Shown: piece after piece, positions 16,533 through 28,784 of the stretch
How positions within the stretch are numbered: position 1 is the first letter of the stretch
Layout: each line of letters opens with the position of its first letter
From: Psychrobacter glaciei
GTDB taxonomy: Bacteria; Pseudomonadota; Gammaproteobacteria; Pseudomonadales; Moraxellaceae
DNA length: 64,000 nt
Assembly (NCBI RefSeq): GCF_014652895.1
Contig: NZ_BMZR01000007.1
Span: 1-64,000, forward strand
Direction of reading: 5' to 3'
Program-made: the position numbers and the translations under genes
Notes under the pieces: model-generated
The model's database searches: none
What the model saw: only the letters and a program-made list of their open reading frames with translations
What the model was told of the DNA's origin: nothing

Positions 16533-19238
16533 TTAGCCTGCCACCACGATATTGACCAGTTTATTCGGCACGACGATTTCTTTTTTGATGTCACCCGTTA
16601 GGAATTTCGCCACGCTTTCTATCGCACGCGCTTGCGCCTTTAGCTGTTCAGGGTCGCTGTTCGGCGCGACATCCATCTTACCGCGCATTTTGCCGTTGAC
16701 CTGTACCACCATCGTGATCATGTCTTGTACTAAGGCACTTTCATCGACGGCTGGGTAGCTCAGGGTAAGGGTATCCAGCCCTAACTGCTCAAGTAAGTGC
16801 TCGCCCGCGTGTGGCGCGTAGACTGATAGCATAATAAGCAGATCAATCAACGCTTCATGCTGCACTTGTAGGTCTTGCTCACTATTTGCTTTAAAGCCAG
16901 TCAGCTCGTTGGCCAGCTCCATCAAACTTGATACGGGCGTGTTTAGCGCCAGACGATCACCCAAGTCACTATCGATCTTGGCAATGGTCTCATGAGTTTT
17001 ACGGCGTAAATTTTTCGCTTCTTTGCTTAAGGCATCAGTTTTCAAGGCGACATTATTGAGTGTCTCAAGGCTTAGGTTTGCTTCAGTGAGCGCTTGCATA
17101 TGCTCAGTAGCAATACGCCATACTTTTTTAACAAAATTATAAGGGCCTTTTAGCGCGTCATCTGACCATTCTAGCGTCTGATCGGCAGGCGCGGTAAATA
17201 GGGTATAGAGACGAACGGTATCAGCGCCGTATTTATCAATAGTGATCTGTGGATCAACACCGTTGTTTTTGGACTTAGACATTTTTTCGATTTTGCCAAT
17301 GGTTACTGGCTGTCCATCAGCTTTTAAAATCGCTTTAATCGGTTGACCACGCTCGTTGTAGTCGATATCGATGTCTTCTGCGAAGTAATACGTCGTGCTG
17401 CCATCGGCATTAAGACGGTAAAAAGTACCGGCAAGCACCATACCTTGGGTCATAAGATTGGCAAATGGTTCATCGCCTGACACCAGTGACTCATCGCGCA
17501 TAAGCTTATGGAAGAAGCGTGCATAAAGCAGATGCATGACGGCGTGCTCTACACCGCCAACATATTGATCGACAGGTAGCCATTTATTGGCGGCAGACTT
17601 GTTGACCATGTTCTGTGCATCATTCGGACTGGCAAAACGCGCATAGTACCAGCTTGACTCTACAAAGGTATCAAAGGTGTCAGTCTCACGTTCAGCAGGG
17701 TTGCCACATTTAGGACAAGTGGTATTGACAAACTCTGGGATGTTTTTGAGTGGATTACCGCGACCATCAGGAACGACGTCAGTCGGCAAGACAACGGGCA
17801 AATCTTGCTCTTCAACAGGTACGGTACCGCAATGCTCACAGTTGACCATTGGAATAGGGCAGCCCCAATAACGCTGGCGAGAAACACCCCAATCACGGAG
17901 ACGGTATTGGATTTTTTTCTTAGCCAGTTCTTGTGGCTCAAGTTTGGCTAACATAGCCTCAAACGCTTGCTCAAAGTCTAAGCCATCAAATTCACCTGAA
18001 TTGACCAAAATATTGCGCTCAGTATAGGCAAGATTAATCTCAGCATCGTTCGCCTTTGCGTCTGCTTCTAACTCATCAAAATACCCAGCAGGGATATCGA
18101 TAACTTGTTTAATTGGTAGCTTGTACTTAACGGCAAATTCATAATCGCGCTCGTCATGTGCCGGTACTGCCATAACTGCGCCAGAGCCGTAGCTCATGAG
18201 CACATAGTTGGCGACCCATACGGGTACTTCTTCGCCGGTCAGCGGATGCGTCACGGTAAGACCGGTATCCATACCGATTTTTTCAGCTTTGGCTAGATCG
18301 GCTTCTGCCACTGAGCCTTTTTTACACAGCGCATTAAACTGGGCAATCGCCTCATCATGCTCAGCGGCGTACTGTGCCAATGGGTGCTCAGCAGCAACCG
18401 CCACATAAGTGACGCCCATCAAGGTGTCAGGACGCGTCGTGAATACATCTAGGGTATTGGTTTCGCCAGCAAGCTCATAAGGGAAATGCACTTCCATACC
18501 TGCGCTACGACCAATCCAATTGCGCTGCATAGTCAATACTTCTGATGGCCAGTGACCTTCTAATTGATCCAAATCATCAAGCAATTCGTCAGCATAATCA
18601 GTGATATTAAAGTAATACATCGGAATGTCGCGCTTTTCGACCGCCGCGCCACTACGCCAACCTTTACCGTCAATGACTTGCTCATTGGCTAAAACCGTAT
18701 TATCAATCGGATCCCAATTGACCGTCGCCAGCTTCTTATAGACCAAGCCTTTTTTGTATAACTGTAAAAACAACCACTGCTCCCACTGATAATACTCAGG
18801 GCTACAAGTGGCAAATTCACGTGACCAATCGATAGACAAACCTAGCAATTTTAGCTGCGCGCGCATGCTGTCGATATTGGCAAACGTCCATTTAGCAGGT
18901 GGCGTCTGATTGGCAATCGCAGCGTTTTCAGCGGGCAGGCCAAAGCCGTCCCAGCCCATTGGCTGCATGACTTCATAGCCCTTAAGGCGATAGTAACGGC
19001 TCAGCACATCTGAGATAGTATAGTTGCGCACGTGACCCATGTGCAGCTTGCCGCTTGGGTAAGGGAACATCGACAGCATATAACGACTTGGCTTGTCGCT
19101 TGGCTCATTGCTGACTTCAAAGCGCTTATCCGTTGCCCATTTGGCTTGTTGTGCGGCTTCAATTAGCTGCGGCTGATAGTAGGTGCTGTCATTGGTATGA
19201 TTAGTATTAGAAGGTTCTGCTGTCACGGCGTTGCTCAT
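16533..19238 (-). CDS. leuS: leucyl-tRNA synthetase
   Basis: A 901-aa class I aminoacyl-tRNA synthetase charging tRNA-Leu. The HIGH-type motif is in [18 protein letters not shown], the KMSKS motif is in [15 protein letters not shown], and the editing domain ([21 protein letters not shown]) and zinc-like CPKCGNP region are present. An in-frame upstream start at 19313 would add 25 residues; ATG 19238 is preferred because it matches the usual family start. First gene of a probable leuS–lptE–holA operon. Confidence 0.98.
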   Translation of the reverse strand: MSNAVTAEPSNTNHTNDSTYYQPQLIEAAQQAKWATDKRFEVSNEPSDKPSRYMLSMFPYPSGKLHMGHVRNYTISDVLSRYYRLKGYEVMQPMGWDGFGLPAENAAIANQTPPAKWTFANIDSMRAQLKLLGLSIDWSREFATCSPEYYQWEQWLFLQLYKKGLVYKKLATVNWDPIDNTVLANEQVIDGKGWRSGAAVEKRDIPMYYFNITDYADELLDDLDQLEGHWPSEVLTMQRNWIGRSAGMEVHFPYELAGETNTLDVFTTRPDTLMGVTYVAVAAEHPLAQYAAEHDEAIAQFNALCKKGSVAEADLAKAEKIGMDTGLTVTHPLTGEEVPVWVANYVLMSYGSGAVMAVPAHDERDYEFAVKYKLPIKQVIDIPAGYFDELEADAKANDAEINLAYTERNILVNSGEFDGLDFEQAFEAMLAKLEPQELAKKKIQYRLRDWGVSRQRYWGCPIPMVNCEHCGTVPVEEQDLPVVLPTDVVPDGRGNPLKNIPEFVNTTCPKCGNPAERETDTFDTFVESSWYYARFASPNDAQNMVNKSAANKWLPVDQYVGGVEHAVMHLLYARFFHKLMRDESLVSGDEPFANLMTQGMVLAGTFYRLNADGSTTYYFAEDIDIDYNERGQPIKAILKADGQPVTIGKIEKMSKSKNNGVDPQITIDKYGADTVRLYTLFTAPADQTLEWSDDALKGPYNFVKKVWRIATEHMQALTEANLSLETLNNVALKTDALSKEAKNLRRKTHETIAKIDSDLGDRLALNTPVSSLMELANELTGFKANSEQDLQVQHEALIDLLIMLSVYAPHAGEHLLEQLGLDTLTLSYPAVDESALVQDMITMVVQVNGKMRGKMDVAPNSDPEQLKAQARAIESVAKFLTGDIKKEIVVPNKLVNIVVAG

Positions 19239-19449
19239 AGTCGGCTCGAAATTGATTAATACGAATAAATTGGGTGAAATTTCACAATGCCATAGCATAG
19301 CGTAATTTGGCAAAAATTGCGACGATATGATGGTGCGCTTGCTCGATATGTTTGATGTTTTAAAAACTAACGATGGCTAAGTTTCCGCTCTCATGCTCGG
19401 TAGTGTTAGGTATAATAAAGACAATAATGATAATTGACTTGGAGCTTAT

Positions 19450-19827
19450 ATGACCATCACTATTTACGGTATCAAATCTTGTAGCACGATGAAAAAAGCT
19501 TTTACTAAAATTGATGAGCTGAATGTAGGTTATGATTTTCATGATTATAAAAAACAAGGCATCGATAGAGAGAGCATCCAGCGTTGGGTAGATGAGTTGG
19601 GCATCGATAAAGTACTCAACAAGCGCGGCACCACATGGCGCAAACTAACCGATGAGCAAAAGCAGTCAGCTGATGCCAATATAGATAACGCGATTGATTT
19701 GTTAGTAACAAATACCAGTATGATTAAACGTCCAATTGTAGAAGGTCAGATCGACGATAAAAATCAAGCTCAGCAAATACTGCTATGCGGCTTTGATGCC
19801 ACTGAATTTGAGGCAAATTTTCAATAA
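19450..19827 (+). CDS. ArsC/Spx family reductase-like protein (YffB type)
   Basis: A 125-aa thioredoxin-fold protein of the ArsC/YffB group: TIYGIKSCSTMKKA with the single N-terminal Cys, the WVDELGIDKVLNKRGTTWRKL segment, and the C-terminal MIKRPIVEG containing the conserved cis-Pro motif. The CxxC position is CSTM, as in ArsC-type single-Cys members. YffB proteins are thought to be glutathione-dependent thiol reductases; arsenate reduction is not implied. ATG with GGAG upstream. Divergent from leuS. Confidence 0.9.
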   Translation: MTITIYGIKSCSTMKKAFTKIDELNVGYDFHDYKKQGIDRESIQRWVDELGIDKVLNKRGTTWRKLTDEQKQSADANIDNAIDLLVTNTSMIKRPIVEGQIDDKNQAQQILLCGFDATEFEANFQ

Positions 19828-19912
19828 AAAGCTATCACTTTGGCAAATTATAAACTATGCTACTTATTAGTAGAATTAAGTTTGTTCGTTTGTAATAGTC
19901 AAGGATAAGATT

Positions 19913-20272
19913 ATGAAAAATTTATTGTTAATGGCAGCGTTGGCGGTGAGCCCTTTAATGGTGACGAGTGTGCAAGCAGCTGACTCGTCTACCAAAATTA
20001 CCTTTGCAGATAATAGCTATTGCGGCAGTTTTACCGGTAATATTAAAAATGGTAAAGTGTTTCGCTTGTGGCTCATGCCAGATCAAAATCTGGTCATTCG
20101 CAATGTGGGTGACGATCGTATCAATGTTGCTTATGTCACAGGGCCAAATGGTCGCCTCGATGGTGACCGTTACGAAGATGAGACTTCCTATTTTACCGAG
20201 CGTAAAGGCAATCACCATATGAAAGTATACGGCAATAGTAGTCATAGCGCCGTAGAGTTCTGCGCTTATTGA
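19913..20272 (+). CDS. small secreted protein of unknown function
   Basis: A 119-aa protein with a clear cleavable signal peptide (MKNLLLMAALAVSPLMVTSVQA, cleavage about residue 22). The mature part is ~97 residues, looks all-beta and has two cysteines near its ends (YCGSF and EFCAY) that could form a disulfide, with a YEDETSYFTE segment between. It is probably periplasmic. I do not recognise the family. A bidirectional terminator follows. Confidence 0.72.
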   Translation: MKNLLLMAALAVSPLMVTSVQAADSSTKITFADNSYCGSFTGNIKNGKVFRLWLMPDQNLVIRNVGDDRINVAYVTGPNGRLDGDRYEDETSYFTERKGNHHMKVYGNSSHSAVEFCAY

Positions 20273-20308
20273 ACTTGTTTGACTATGATTTCATACCATC
20301 CAATCAAT

Positions 20309-20344
20309 AAAGCCCGAACTTAGCATTGTCTAGGTTCGGGCTTT
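20309..20344. terminator. bidirectional terminator between secreted-protein gene and argB
   Basis: The arms AAAGCCCGAAC (20309-20319) and GTTCGGGCTTT (20334-20344) are perfectly complementary over 11 bp, with a 14-nt loop. It lies between convergent genes and can serve both. Confidence 0.85.
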
Positions 20345-20377
20345 GTTTCTTATACATCTGATTTGGGCGGCTGGTTA

Positions 20378-21788
<1,411 letters not shown>

Positions 21789-23693
21789 CTATTCAGAGAG
21801 AAGTGCTGCAATCTGCTCTGCTAAGTTTTTATCAAATGGGCGACATAGCGCGACGAAGCGGGCTTGTATGTCTTTCAAATCTGTAAGGCTGTCACCAGCA
21901 AAGCGCACGGTCAAATGATGACTGGTGTTTGATTGGCGTAACACACCAAAACCATGGGCGAAATCTAAGCGCACGCCGTCAATACAGGTCAGCTGCGTGC
22001 CGCTCGGTAATAACTGCTTTGCTTGTGCTAACGTTGTGTGCTTGACGCTCGATGATACACAAGTGCATTGTGATGAGACATAAGCCGCAGTCAGTGCACT
22101 GTCGAGGTCGTCAGAAGGTGCGGCAACCAAACACTGCAAATAACAACAAAATTCTGCCAATTGCTGCACGATTGGGCACTGCAAAGGCGCTCTACTGGGT
22201 AAAGGTAAATAATGATCTGCTGTACTGACCAACATCGGTAATTGATGGGTAATATCAGTCAAGCGAATAGGGCGTGACTGCTCAATCGGCTCACCCCATA
22301 AACCAACAGCAGCCGATGATTTGTCACGATGCGTCGCTGTATAGGCCAACCAATGTAGTAGGCGCAAGCCCGCATACATCGCATCATCATGAGCAGTAAA
22401 ATAACCATCGTTAAAAATAAAGTGCCCAGACAGTTCGCCTGCGAATAAGATTTGACTGTCATCGGCCTGTAGCTGTTGACGCATTAAACTACTGCCAGTT
22501 TTACTCAGGATTGGAGTCGCCCCCAAATCGCTTAAGAGAATAGGCAGATGGTGTGAGCATTTAATATCGAACAGCACTTGCGGGGACGCGGTATGAGTTT
22601 GCCATGTCTCTGGACGCTCGCTAATGGCGACTGAGGCGAGTAAATACAGCAAATGATCGGGCATGACTATTTTACCACTGTTATCGACGATCATCAGTCT
22701 ATCGCCATCACCGTCGAATGCTAGACCAATATCAGCAGTATTAACGATGACATTTTGTTGCAACTCTGCCAATCGATTCGGCTCAGTAGGGTCAGGATTA
22801 CCCATGGGGAAGTTACCATCAGGGGTGTCATTGATTATGATGACGCGCTGGCAGAAAGTGGTAAATAAGGGCAGGGCAATCCTGCTGGTGGCCCCATGCA
22901 TACAATCAATAACGATGGTGAGATCAAGCTTTTTAAAGGTTCGTTTGTTACTAGCCGATAGGTTTTGCTCAGGATAAATACTGACAAATACCTCGGCAAT
23001 GGCATCAATATAAGGCGTTGCCACAGTGTCAGTCGGCAAGCCAATGACCGATAGCATTGAAGTTGCCTGTTTGTCATTACTTTGGCTAGCACTTGGAAGC
23101 TTAAGGCTGTCACTATTACTATCGATCTGATTGTGGTGTTGGTTGCTATCAAACGCTATCAAATCTTGATAAAGCATCTGAATATCTTTAGCACTAGGAG
23201 AAGTATTACCGACCAGCCATTTGAGACCTAAGATGCCTTTTGCAGAATGACTGGCGGTGACCATGATGCCATGTCCAGCGTATTGCTCGGTCCAAAATGC
23301 CATCATCGGTGTCGTAATTAACCCTAAGTTAATCACTTGGAGGCCTTGCTTTTGTAGGATCGATGCCAACGACTGAGCCATACTGTCACTACCACAGCGC
23401 ACATCATAGCCGATGATGACCGTGGTTTCTTTCGGCTTATGATGCGGTTTAACGTTGCTGTTAGCAATGGGGCTATTAGTAATGGGGCTACTAGTAATGG
23501 GGCTACTAGAAATGGGGCTACTAGAAATGGGGCTATTAGAAATAGGTTTGCTACGTTGTTTCGCATTATGGTTTTTATAAAGTCGAACAAATGCAGCGCC
23601 CAAAGCCTGTATAAAATCCGGAGTAAAGTACTGCTCGTCGCCGCGAATATCGTAAGCACGAAATAAGGATTGCTGCGTCGCAAAAAACGGCAT
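21789..23693 (-). CDS. algC: phosphomannomutase/phosphoglucomutase
   Basis: A 634-aa alpha-D-phosphohexomutase interconverting glucose- or mannose-1- and 6-phosphates. It opens with LFRAYDIRG, has an active-site serine loop GIMVTASHSAKGILG (usually TASHNP), the metal loop AFDGDGDRLMIVD, the sugar-binding GELSGHFIFND and a C-terminal phosphate-binding domain with RQSNTSHHLTVRFAG. Typical AlgC has ~460 residues; inserts lie at about residues 43-70 (a repeat), ~170-200 and in the C-terminal half. The start at 23693 is chosen because AAGGAG lies 8 bp upstream. It follows dut. Confidence 0.93.
   Translation of the reverse strand: MPFFATQQSLFRAYDIRGDEQYFTPDFIQALGAAFVRLYKNHNAKQRSKPISNSPISSSPISSSPITSSPITNSPIANSNVKPHHKPKETTVIIGYDVRCGSDSMAQSLASILQKQGLQVINLGLITTPMMAFWTEQYAGHGIMVTASHSAKGILGLKWLVGNTSPSAKDIQMLYQDLIAFDSNQHHNQIDSNSDSLKLPSASQSNDKQATSMLSVIGLPTDTVATPYIDAIAEVFVSIYPEQNLSASNKRTFKKLDLTIVIDCMHGATSRIALPLFTTFCQRVIIINDTPDGNFPMGNPDPTEPNRLAELQQNVIVNTADIGLAFDGDGDRLMIVDNSGKIVMPDHLLYLLASVAISERPETWQTHTASPQVLFDIKCSHHLPILLSDLGATPILSKTGSSLMRQQLQADDSQILFAGELSGHFIFNDGYFTAHDDAMYAGLRLLHWLAYTATHRDKSSAAVGLWGEPIEQSRPIRLTDITHQLPMLVSTADHYLPLPSRAPLQCPIVQQLAEFCCYLQCLVAAPSDDLDSALTAAYVSSQCTCVSSSVKHTTLAQAKQLLPSGTQLTCIDGVRLDFAHGFGVLRQSNTSHHLTVRFAGDSLTDLKDIQARFVALCRPFDKNLAEQIAALLSE
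23466..23540 (-). repeat. five 15-bp in-frame repeats in the phosphohexomutase gene
   Basis: Five consecutive 15-bp units (AATGGGGCTAYTAGW in the given strand) at 23466-23540 encode, on the minus strand, a pentapeptide of the type SPI(S/T/A)(S/N). They form a surface linker between the N-terminal strand and the first Rossmann-like domain. Being a multiple of 3, copy-number changes keep the frame. Confidence 0.95.
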
Positions 23694-23795
23694 GGCTTTA
23701 CTCTCCTTATCGTCGTGGTTGATATTGTCGTGATACATGCAAAATGGCTAGCCAGTGATTATCTATACGGTGATTATCTATACAGATTAATCGTC

Positions 23796-24260
23796 TTAGT
23801 GACGACCCGAATGTCCAAACCCGCCAGCACCGCGTACGCTTTCATCACTGAATTCTGCGACAACTTCAAACTCAGGACGGACAACAGGCACCACGATATA
23901 TTGCGCCATACGTTCTGCTGGATTGAGCACAAAGTCGTCTCCACTACGATTCCAAATACTAACCATCAGCTCACCTTGATAGTCCGCATCAATCAATCCA
24001 ACCAAATTACCCAAGACGATACCGTGCTTATGCCCAAGCCCTGAGCGCGGCAAAATCATACCGGCATAGTTGGGGTCTTGAATATACACAGCGAGACCAG
24101 TACCGATCAAATGCGTTGCGCCTGCTTTAATGGTCAAAGGCTCGTCAATGCAAGCACGTAAGTCGATACCTGCACTGCCATCGGTGGCGCGAGTAGGCAA
24201 AGAAAACGCTTTATCTTCAACGATTTTAGGATTTAACACTTTTACTTGTACAGCTTGCAT
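23796..24260 (-). CDS. dut: deoxyuridine 5'-triphosphate nucleotidohydrolase (dUTPase)
   Basis: A 154-aa homotrimeric dUTPase that keeps uracil out of DNA and supplies dUMP for thymidylate. The conserved motifs are visible: [10 protein letters not shown] (motif 1), [15 protein letters not shown] (2), [11 protein letters not shown] (3), [10 protein letters not shown] (4) and [12 protein letters not shown] (5; the usual end is GSTGR/H). The length is typical. It lies immediately upstream of the phosphohexomutase gene on the same strand, with ~100 bp between them. Confidence 0.96.
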   Translation of the reverse strand: MQAVQVKVLNPKIVEDKAFSLPTRATDGSAGIDLRACIDEPLTIKAGATHLIGTGLAVYIQDPNYAGMILPRSGLGHKHGIVLGNLVGLIDADYQGELMVSIWNRSGDDFVLNPAERMAQYIVVPVVRPEFEVVAEFSDESVRGAGGFGHSGRH

Positions 24261-24405
24261 AACGCACTCACTTAACGATTTGATGGTTTTTAAATTATGA
24301 TTTTGAACAAAAGTTATTCAAGATTTCTATGTAACAAGATCTCTATGTAAATAGCAGTTCTATATGTTGACTGGGTAATTATTGATTCAGTCACTTAATA
24401 TTCAA

Positions 24406-25809
24406 TTAAAGTATCAGCACACTCGCCAAGCCCAAGAATGACATAAAGCCGACGATATCGGTTACTGTGGTCAAAATAACGGAAGCAGATAGCGCAGGGT
24501 CGATATTCATCCGCTTTAGCATCAGCGGTATACTAATACCTGAAACGTTAGCGGCGGTCATGTTAATCGCAATCGCAAAGCCAATCACGGCGCTGATTTT
24601 GATATCATCAAACCATAATTGGGCAATAAATGCCATGATTATCGCCCAAATGATACCGTTTATCGCACCAACCCACAGTTCTTTGTTTAGGAGCCAGACA
24701 CGGTTAGAACCACCAATTTGACCCATTGCCATACCACGGATGACAACTGTAAGTGTCTGCGAGCCAGCGATACCGCCCATACTGGCGACTACTGGCATGA
24801 GGATTGCCAGTGCCACGACTTGTGCCAATACTTCCTCAAACTGTCCAATCACCGCTGCCGCCAAAAGCGCGGTACACAAGTTGATGCCCAGCCAGACACT
24901 ACGGCTTTTGGCACTGGTTAGGATGGGTGCAAACAACTCTTCATCTTGACTGACACCAGCGAGGTTTTTCATGGTGCTATCGACATCATCTTGGATAATT
25001 TCCATGATATCTTCGCCATTTAACTGACCGACCAATTCGCCATAACTGTTAATCACAGGCGCGAAACGAATGTCTTCTGAACGAAAAATCGCAGCGGCAT
25101 CTTGAATGTCTAAACGATCATTGATCGTAATGGCTGTATCAATCAGCGCTGACACCAACGTGTTTTGCTCATGCTTAATCAAATCGACCAGACTCAGCAG
25201 TCCAAGTAATTGCTGGCTTTGATCGACGACCAGTAGCTCTTGGCTTTGGTCATCAAGCAAGTCGTCGTTTTCGCGTAGCCAGTGCTGTACATCAGAAAGG
25301 TGGATGTCATCTCTTATCTGGATAATATCAGGATCCATGTAACTACCTACTTCCCAGTCGGCATAAGTATCCAGTTTATTAATTTGGACACGAGTCTCTT
25401 CATCCAGCGTGGCCATGACTGAGGTACGCACGCTCTCAGTAACGGTGTCCAAAATTTCTGAGATGTCTTGGGCGTCAAGGTCTTGGGTAAATAACGAGAT
25501 TTCTTGAGAAGAGATATTCTCCATCAACGGCTGGCGCGTATCGTACTCTAGTTCTGCAAGCACTTCACCTTTGATGTTTTCTGGCACTTGCTCCCAGATT
25601 AGTAGACGGTTTTGAGTGGGAAAAGACTCTAGTAGGTTGGCAATTTCATATTCCGACTGCTTCTCTAAAAACTCAGTAATCGCCTCATAAGCTTTATCAG
25701 CAACCAAACCCTGCAAGTACAGCAGTTTATATTCGGCGCTATATTCCGCCGGATTATAATCTCCTGATAGCATAGAGGGGCGTTCCTGATTGGGCGTCTG
25801 GGTAGGCAT
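24406..25809 (-). CDS. mgtE: MgtE-type magnesium transporter
   Basis: A 467-aa inner-membrane Mg2+ channel. The N-terminal helical superhelix domain (LVADKAYEAITEFLEKQSEYEIANLLESFP...), a pair of CBS domains (about 135-265, with LRENDDLLDDQSQELLVV and the second CBS in RFAPVINSYGELVGQLNGEDIMEII) and five C-terminal membrane helices with the MPVVASMGGIAGSQTLTVVIRGMA pore segment all fit. ATG 25809 is preferred to 25851. The cytoplasmic domains sense Mg2+ and close the pore. Single-gene unit. Confidence 0.94.
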   Translation of the reverse strand: MPTQTPNQERPSMLSGDYNPAEYSAEYKLLYLQGLVADKAYEAITEFLEKQSEYEIANLLESFPTQNRLLIWEQVPENIKGEVLAELEYDTRQPLMENISSQEISLFTQDLDAQDISEILDTVTESVRTSVMATLDEETRVQINKLDTYADWEVGSYMDPDIIQIRDDIHLSDVQHWLRENDDLLDDQSQELLVVDQSQQLLGLLSLVDLIKHEQNTLVSALIDTAITINDRLDIQDAAAIFRSEDIRFAPVINSYGELVGQLNGEDIMEIIQDDVDSTMKNLAGVSQDEELFAPILTSAKSRSVWLGINLCTALLAAAVIGQFEEVLAQVVALAILMPVVASMGGIAGSQTLTVVIRGMAMGQIGGSNRVWLLNKELWVGAINGIIWAIIMAFIAQLWFDDIKISAVIGFAIAINMTAANVSGISIPLMLKRMNIDPALSASVILTTVTDIVGFMSFLGLASVLIL

Positions 25810-25950
25810 AAGGGTTCCAATGTTTTTAGAAGATAGAAATGATATCGTCAAAGTATCTGTAAATGATTACAGCGTTAACTTTGTTTAATGTGCTAATTGA
25901 TGACACGCCCGAATATTGCTTTGCAGCCATCAATGGTGCTAATGCTGAGG

Positions 25951-27984
25951 TTAGCGCTTACCCAGTAACGCTCGAATATTGGCCAAATATTCATCAGCGA
26001 CGGCTTCTGGGTCTTTGGTCGCCTTTTTCTTTTTCGCCTTAGCTGGCCAATCAATATGATCCTCAGGCAGCTCATCCAAAAATCTTGATTCTGAGGTGAC
26101 GCGCATTTGTCCGCCAGCACGGCGCTGGGTCGCGAGCGTCAGTGTCAGTTCACGGCGTGCACGGGTAATGCCTACGTACATCAGACGGCGCTCTTCTTCG
26201 ACCGTCTCGCTCATGATAGAGTTGCGATGCGGCAGCATTTCTTCCTCAAGCCCCATGATGTAAACAAAATCAAATTCCAGACCTTTTGCCGCATGCAAGG
26301 TCATCAAGTTAACTTTATTAGTGTTTTCTTCTTCTTGCTGCTGCTCAAGCATATCGAGCAACACTAGCTTACGGATAATAGTATCAATCGTCCGATCTTC
26401 ATCTTCTTCTGCGCGATTGATTAACGACTGAATACTGGTATAAAGCATGTCGATATTATCGATACGGTTCTTTTCTTGTTGCGGCGTTTTGGCATCGCTA
26501 CGAACAAAGTCAATATAACCGGTCTCATCAATCATTTGGCGCACGATTGGCACGGGGTCAGGATGTTGATCCAACTCGCGGGTATAATGCTCGATGAATT
26601 CACCAAACTCTTTTATCGTGCCATAAGCCTTCGATGGCAATACGTGAGCAAGACCAGCGTGCGTGCAAGAGGCCAATAATGAGATGCTATGCTCTTGCGA
26701 AAACAAACCAAGCTTTTCGAGGGTCGCAGGTCCCATGCCGCGCTTGGGCGTATTGATAATCCGTAAAAACGCGCTGTCGTCTTCAGGGTTCAAAATCAGA
26801 CGCAGATAGCCCATGATGTCTTTGATTTCACTACGCGCAAAGAAGGACTGACCGCCGGACAACTTATAAGGCACTTGCAGCTGACGCAATTGCGCTTCCA
26901 ACATGCGCGCCTGAAAATTACTGCGGTAGAGGACAGCGTACTGTTCCCACTCATTGCCAAAGCGCAGTTTATGGGTGACGATCTCTTTTGCCACGCGCTC
27001 GGACTCGTCGTCATCATTACGACAGTTGATAATGCGGATTTTTTCGCCTTGACCTTTATCTGACCAGAGTTTCTTTTCGAATAAATGCTCGTTATTCATA
27101 ATCACGGCGTTAGCAGAGGTCAAAATACGCGTGGTCGAACGATAATTTTGCTCAAGCATGACGATTTTTAGTTTCGGAAAGTCTTCTTTGAGCAGCGCCA
27201 TATTTTCAGGCTTAGCACCACGCCATGCATAGATAGATTGGTCATCGTCACCCACGACGGTAAAGCGCCCTTGCGGTCCGACCAGATATTTAATCATTTC
27301 ATACTGCGCAGTATTGGTGTCTTGATACTCATCGACCAATAGATAGCGAATGCGATTTTGCCATTTATCACGCAGTTCTCTGTTTTCACGCAATATTTTG
27401 GTGGGCAGTACAATCAAATCATCAAAATCGACCGCATTATAAGCGCGCAAATTACGCTCATAAAGCGCATACAAGGTCGCAAAAATCATATCTTCTGGAT
27501 CGTCTAAGGTTTCCATCGCCTTGTCAGGCTCAACCAAGTCGTTTTTCCAATCAGAAATCATTTTAATGGCTTTACCAACCAGCTCGCGACTCTCAGCGCC
27601 GCTTAAGTTATCGCGCATCATCAGCTCCATCAACAAACGCTTACTATCGTCGCTGTCCATGATGGAGAAGTTGCCTTTTAGCGGCGTATGAATCAGCTCG
27701 TAGCGCAAAAACTGCAAGCCAAACTGGTGAAAAGTTGACACGGTCAGTCCGCGCATTTTTTCACTTGGTAGCAGCTTGCTCACCCGCGCTTTCATCTCAC
27801 GTGCCGCTTTATTGGTAAAGGTCACCGCCGTGATGCGCTCAGCGGGCATGTTGCATTCTTCGATCAGGTAGGCAATCTTACGCGTAATCACCGACGTCTT
27901 ACCGGAGCCGGCACCTGCGAGCACAAGTAATGGACCAGATACGTAGAGCATCGCTTCTTGTTGTTTGGGATTAAGTTGACTCAT
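25951..27984 (-). CDS. rep: ATP-dependent DNA helicase Rep
   Basis: A 677-aa superfamily 1 helicase that helps replication past protein roadblocks. Visible motifs: Walker A LVLAGAGSGKTSVITRKIAYLI near the N-terminus, LLVDEYQDTN, VVGDDDQSIYAWRGA, VMLEQNYRS, MTLHAAKGLEFDFVYIMGLEEEMLPH and ERRLMYVGITRARREL. Length and the PVPIVRQMIDETGYID region match Rep rather than UvrD or PcrA. It ends in a basic, Ala/Glu-rich C-terminus. Confidence 0.95.
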   Translation of the reverse strand: MSQLNPKQQEAMLYVSGPLLVLAGAGSGKTSVITRKIAYLIEECNMPAERITAVTFTNKAAREMKARVSKLLPSEKMRGLTVSTFHQFGLQFLRYELIHTPLKGNFSIMDSDDSKRLLMELMMRDNLSGAESRELVGKAIKMISDWKNDLVEPDKAMETLDDPEDMIFATLYALYERNLRAYNAVDFDDLIVLPTKILRENRELRDKWQNRIRYLLVDEYQDTNTAQYEMIKYLVGPQGRFTVVGDDDQSIYAWRGAKPENMALLKEDFPKLKIVMLEQNYRSTTRILTSANAVIMNNEHLFEKKLWSDKGQGEKIRIINCRNDDDESERVAKEIVTHKLRFGNEWEQYAVLYRSNFQARMLEAQLRQLQVPYKLSGGQSFFARSEIKDIMGYLRLILNPEDDSAFLRIINTPKRGMGPATLEKLGLFSQEHSISLLASCTHAGLAHVLPSKAYGTIKEFGEFIEHYTRELDQHPDPVPIVRQMIDETGYIDFVRSDAKTPQQEKNRIDNIDMLYTSIQSLINRAEEDEDRTIDTIIRKLVLLDMLEQQQEEENTNKVNLMTLHAAKGLEFDFVYIMGLEEEMLPHRNSIMSETVEEERRLMYVGITRARRELTLTLATQRRAGGQMRVTSESRFLDELPEDHIDWPAKAKKKKATKDPEAVADEYLANIRALLGKR

Positions 27985-28784
27985 AACGTGACCTGTAAGA
28001 CAAAAGCAAAAAAGAGGGTAGAGCTGATAGTATCGTGGCTAAACGAACGCGGCGTGTATGATTAAAGTCGATATCGTGGCGATATTTTTAATCAAATTAA
28101 TCAGGCACTTAAAGTAATAGAGTGTGCTGTTTATTGAAAATGTGCCATTAAAATTGGCTGGGCTATTATAAAGCAAAAACCATAACTTTGGGTAAGGAGT
28201 TGGCTGATGACAATGGCATGATAAAGCATGCAATATTTAGCAGCAACGCTACTGATGACGGTTGGTAATAAAAAGTAAGGATTTGGTGTTAATATAAGGT
28301 AACGTCTATATCATAATTTATAGATAAAAAAATATGTTTTTTTCGCTTATAAAGTGACCGTCCAATGCAGTTAAAAACTAGCTTTTGAACCATGATATGC
28401 GTATAGTACGTAAATAATTTATGCCAGTTGTCACGTCACTATTGACCACGTGTAATGAGCTATTAAATCAATTAAATAAAACATCAAATATGATATTGAT
28501 TTAATACGTTGATCTTACGTTGTTAGAAGATGCGTTAGGCGACCAGCTTTCTCCGCGCGCGTATCGGGATTCTACAGTTGGGCACGTCTGACACCGTCGT
28601 CAATAAGCTTGATAATTGGTTATTACCAGCACAGTACCTATAATCATCATCGAATTACTGATAAAAAGTGACTCGATGACAGTTACTTTGTGTTTTCGTC
28701 TGCGTTACGCCTGTCGCAAAATTGCCTTAATGGGTGTATCTGCGCTGCGCTTGACACTCGATTGGGTGAGGAGCACGTATTATC
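27985..28784. other. 800-bp gene-free leader of the nuo operon
   Basis: No convincing gene is present. Two short open frames (28039-28233 minus, 28616-28798 plus) have no ribosome site or recognisable content. It contains an 11-bp inverted repeat ATTAAATCAAT at 28462-28472 with its complement at 28495-28505. It should carry the nuo promoter and possibly a regulator site or sRNA, but I could not identify one. Confidence 0.55.
28462..28505. promoter_or_regulatory. 11-bp inverted repeat upstream of nuoA
   Basis: ATTAAATCAAT (28462-28472) and ATTGATTTAAT (28495-28505) are exact complements separated by 22 bp. The spacing of centres is about three helical turns. An AT-rich palindrome in a long leader can be an operator, but there is no evidence of a binding protein. 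Confidence 0.3.

Noticed and set aside
28039..28233. 64-aa minus-strand frame in the nuo leader
   Set aside because: No ribosome site, no recognisable domain and biased toward rare codons; probably chance.
28751..28783. TTGACA...TATTAT just before nuoA
   Set aside because: Spacing is 21 bp and the -10 would abut the start codon, so it cannot be the nuo promoter.
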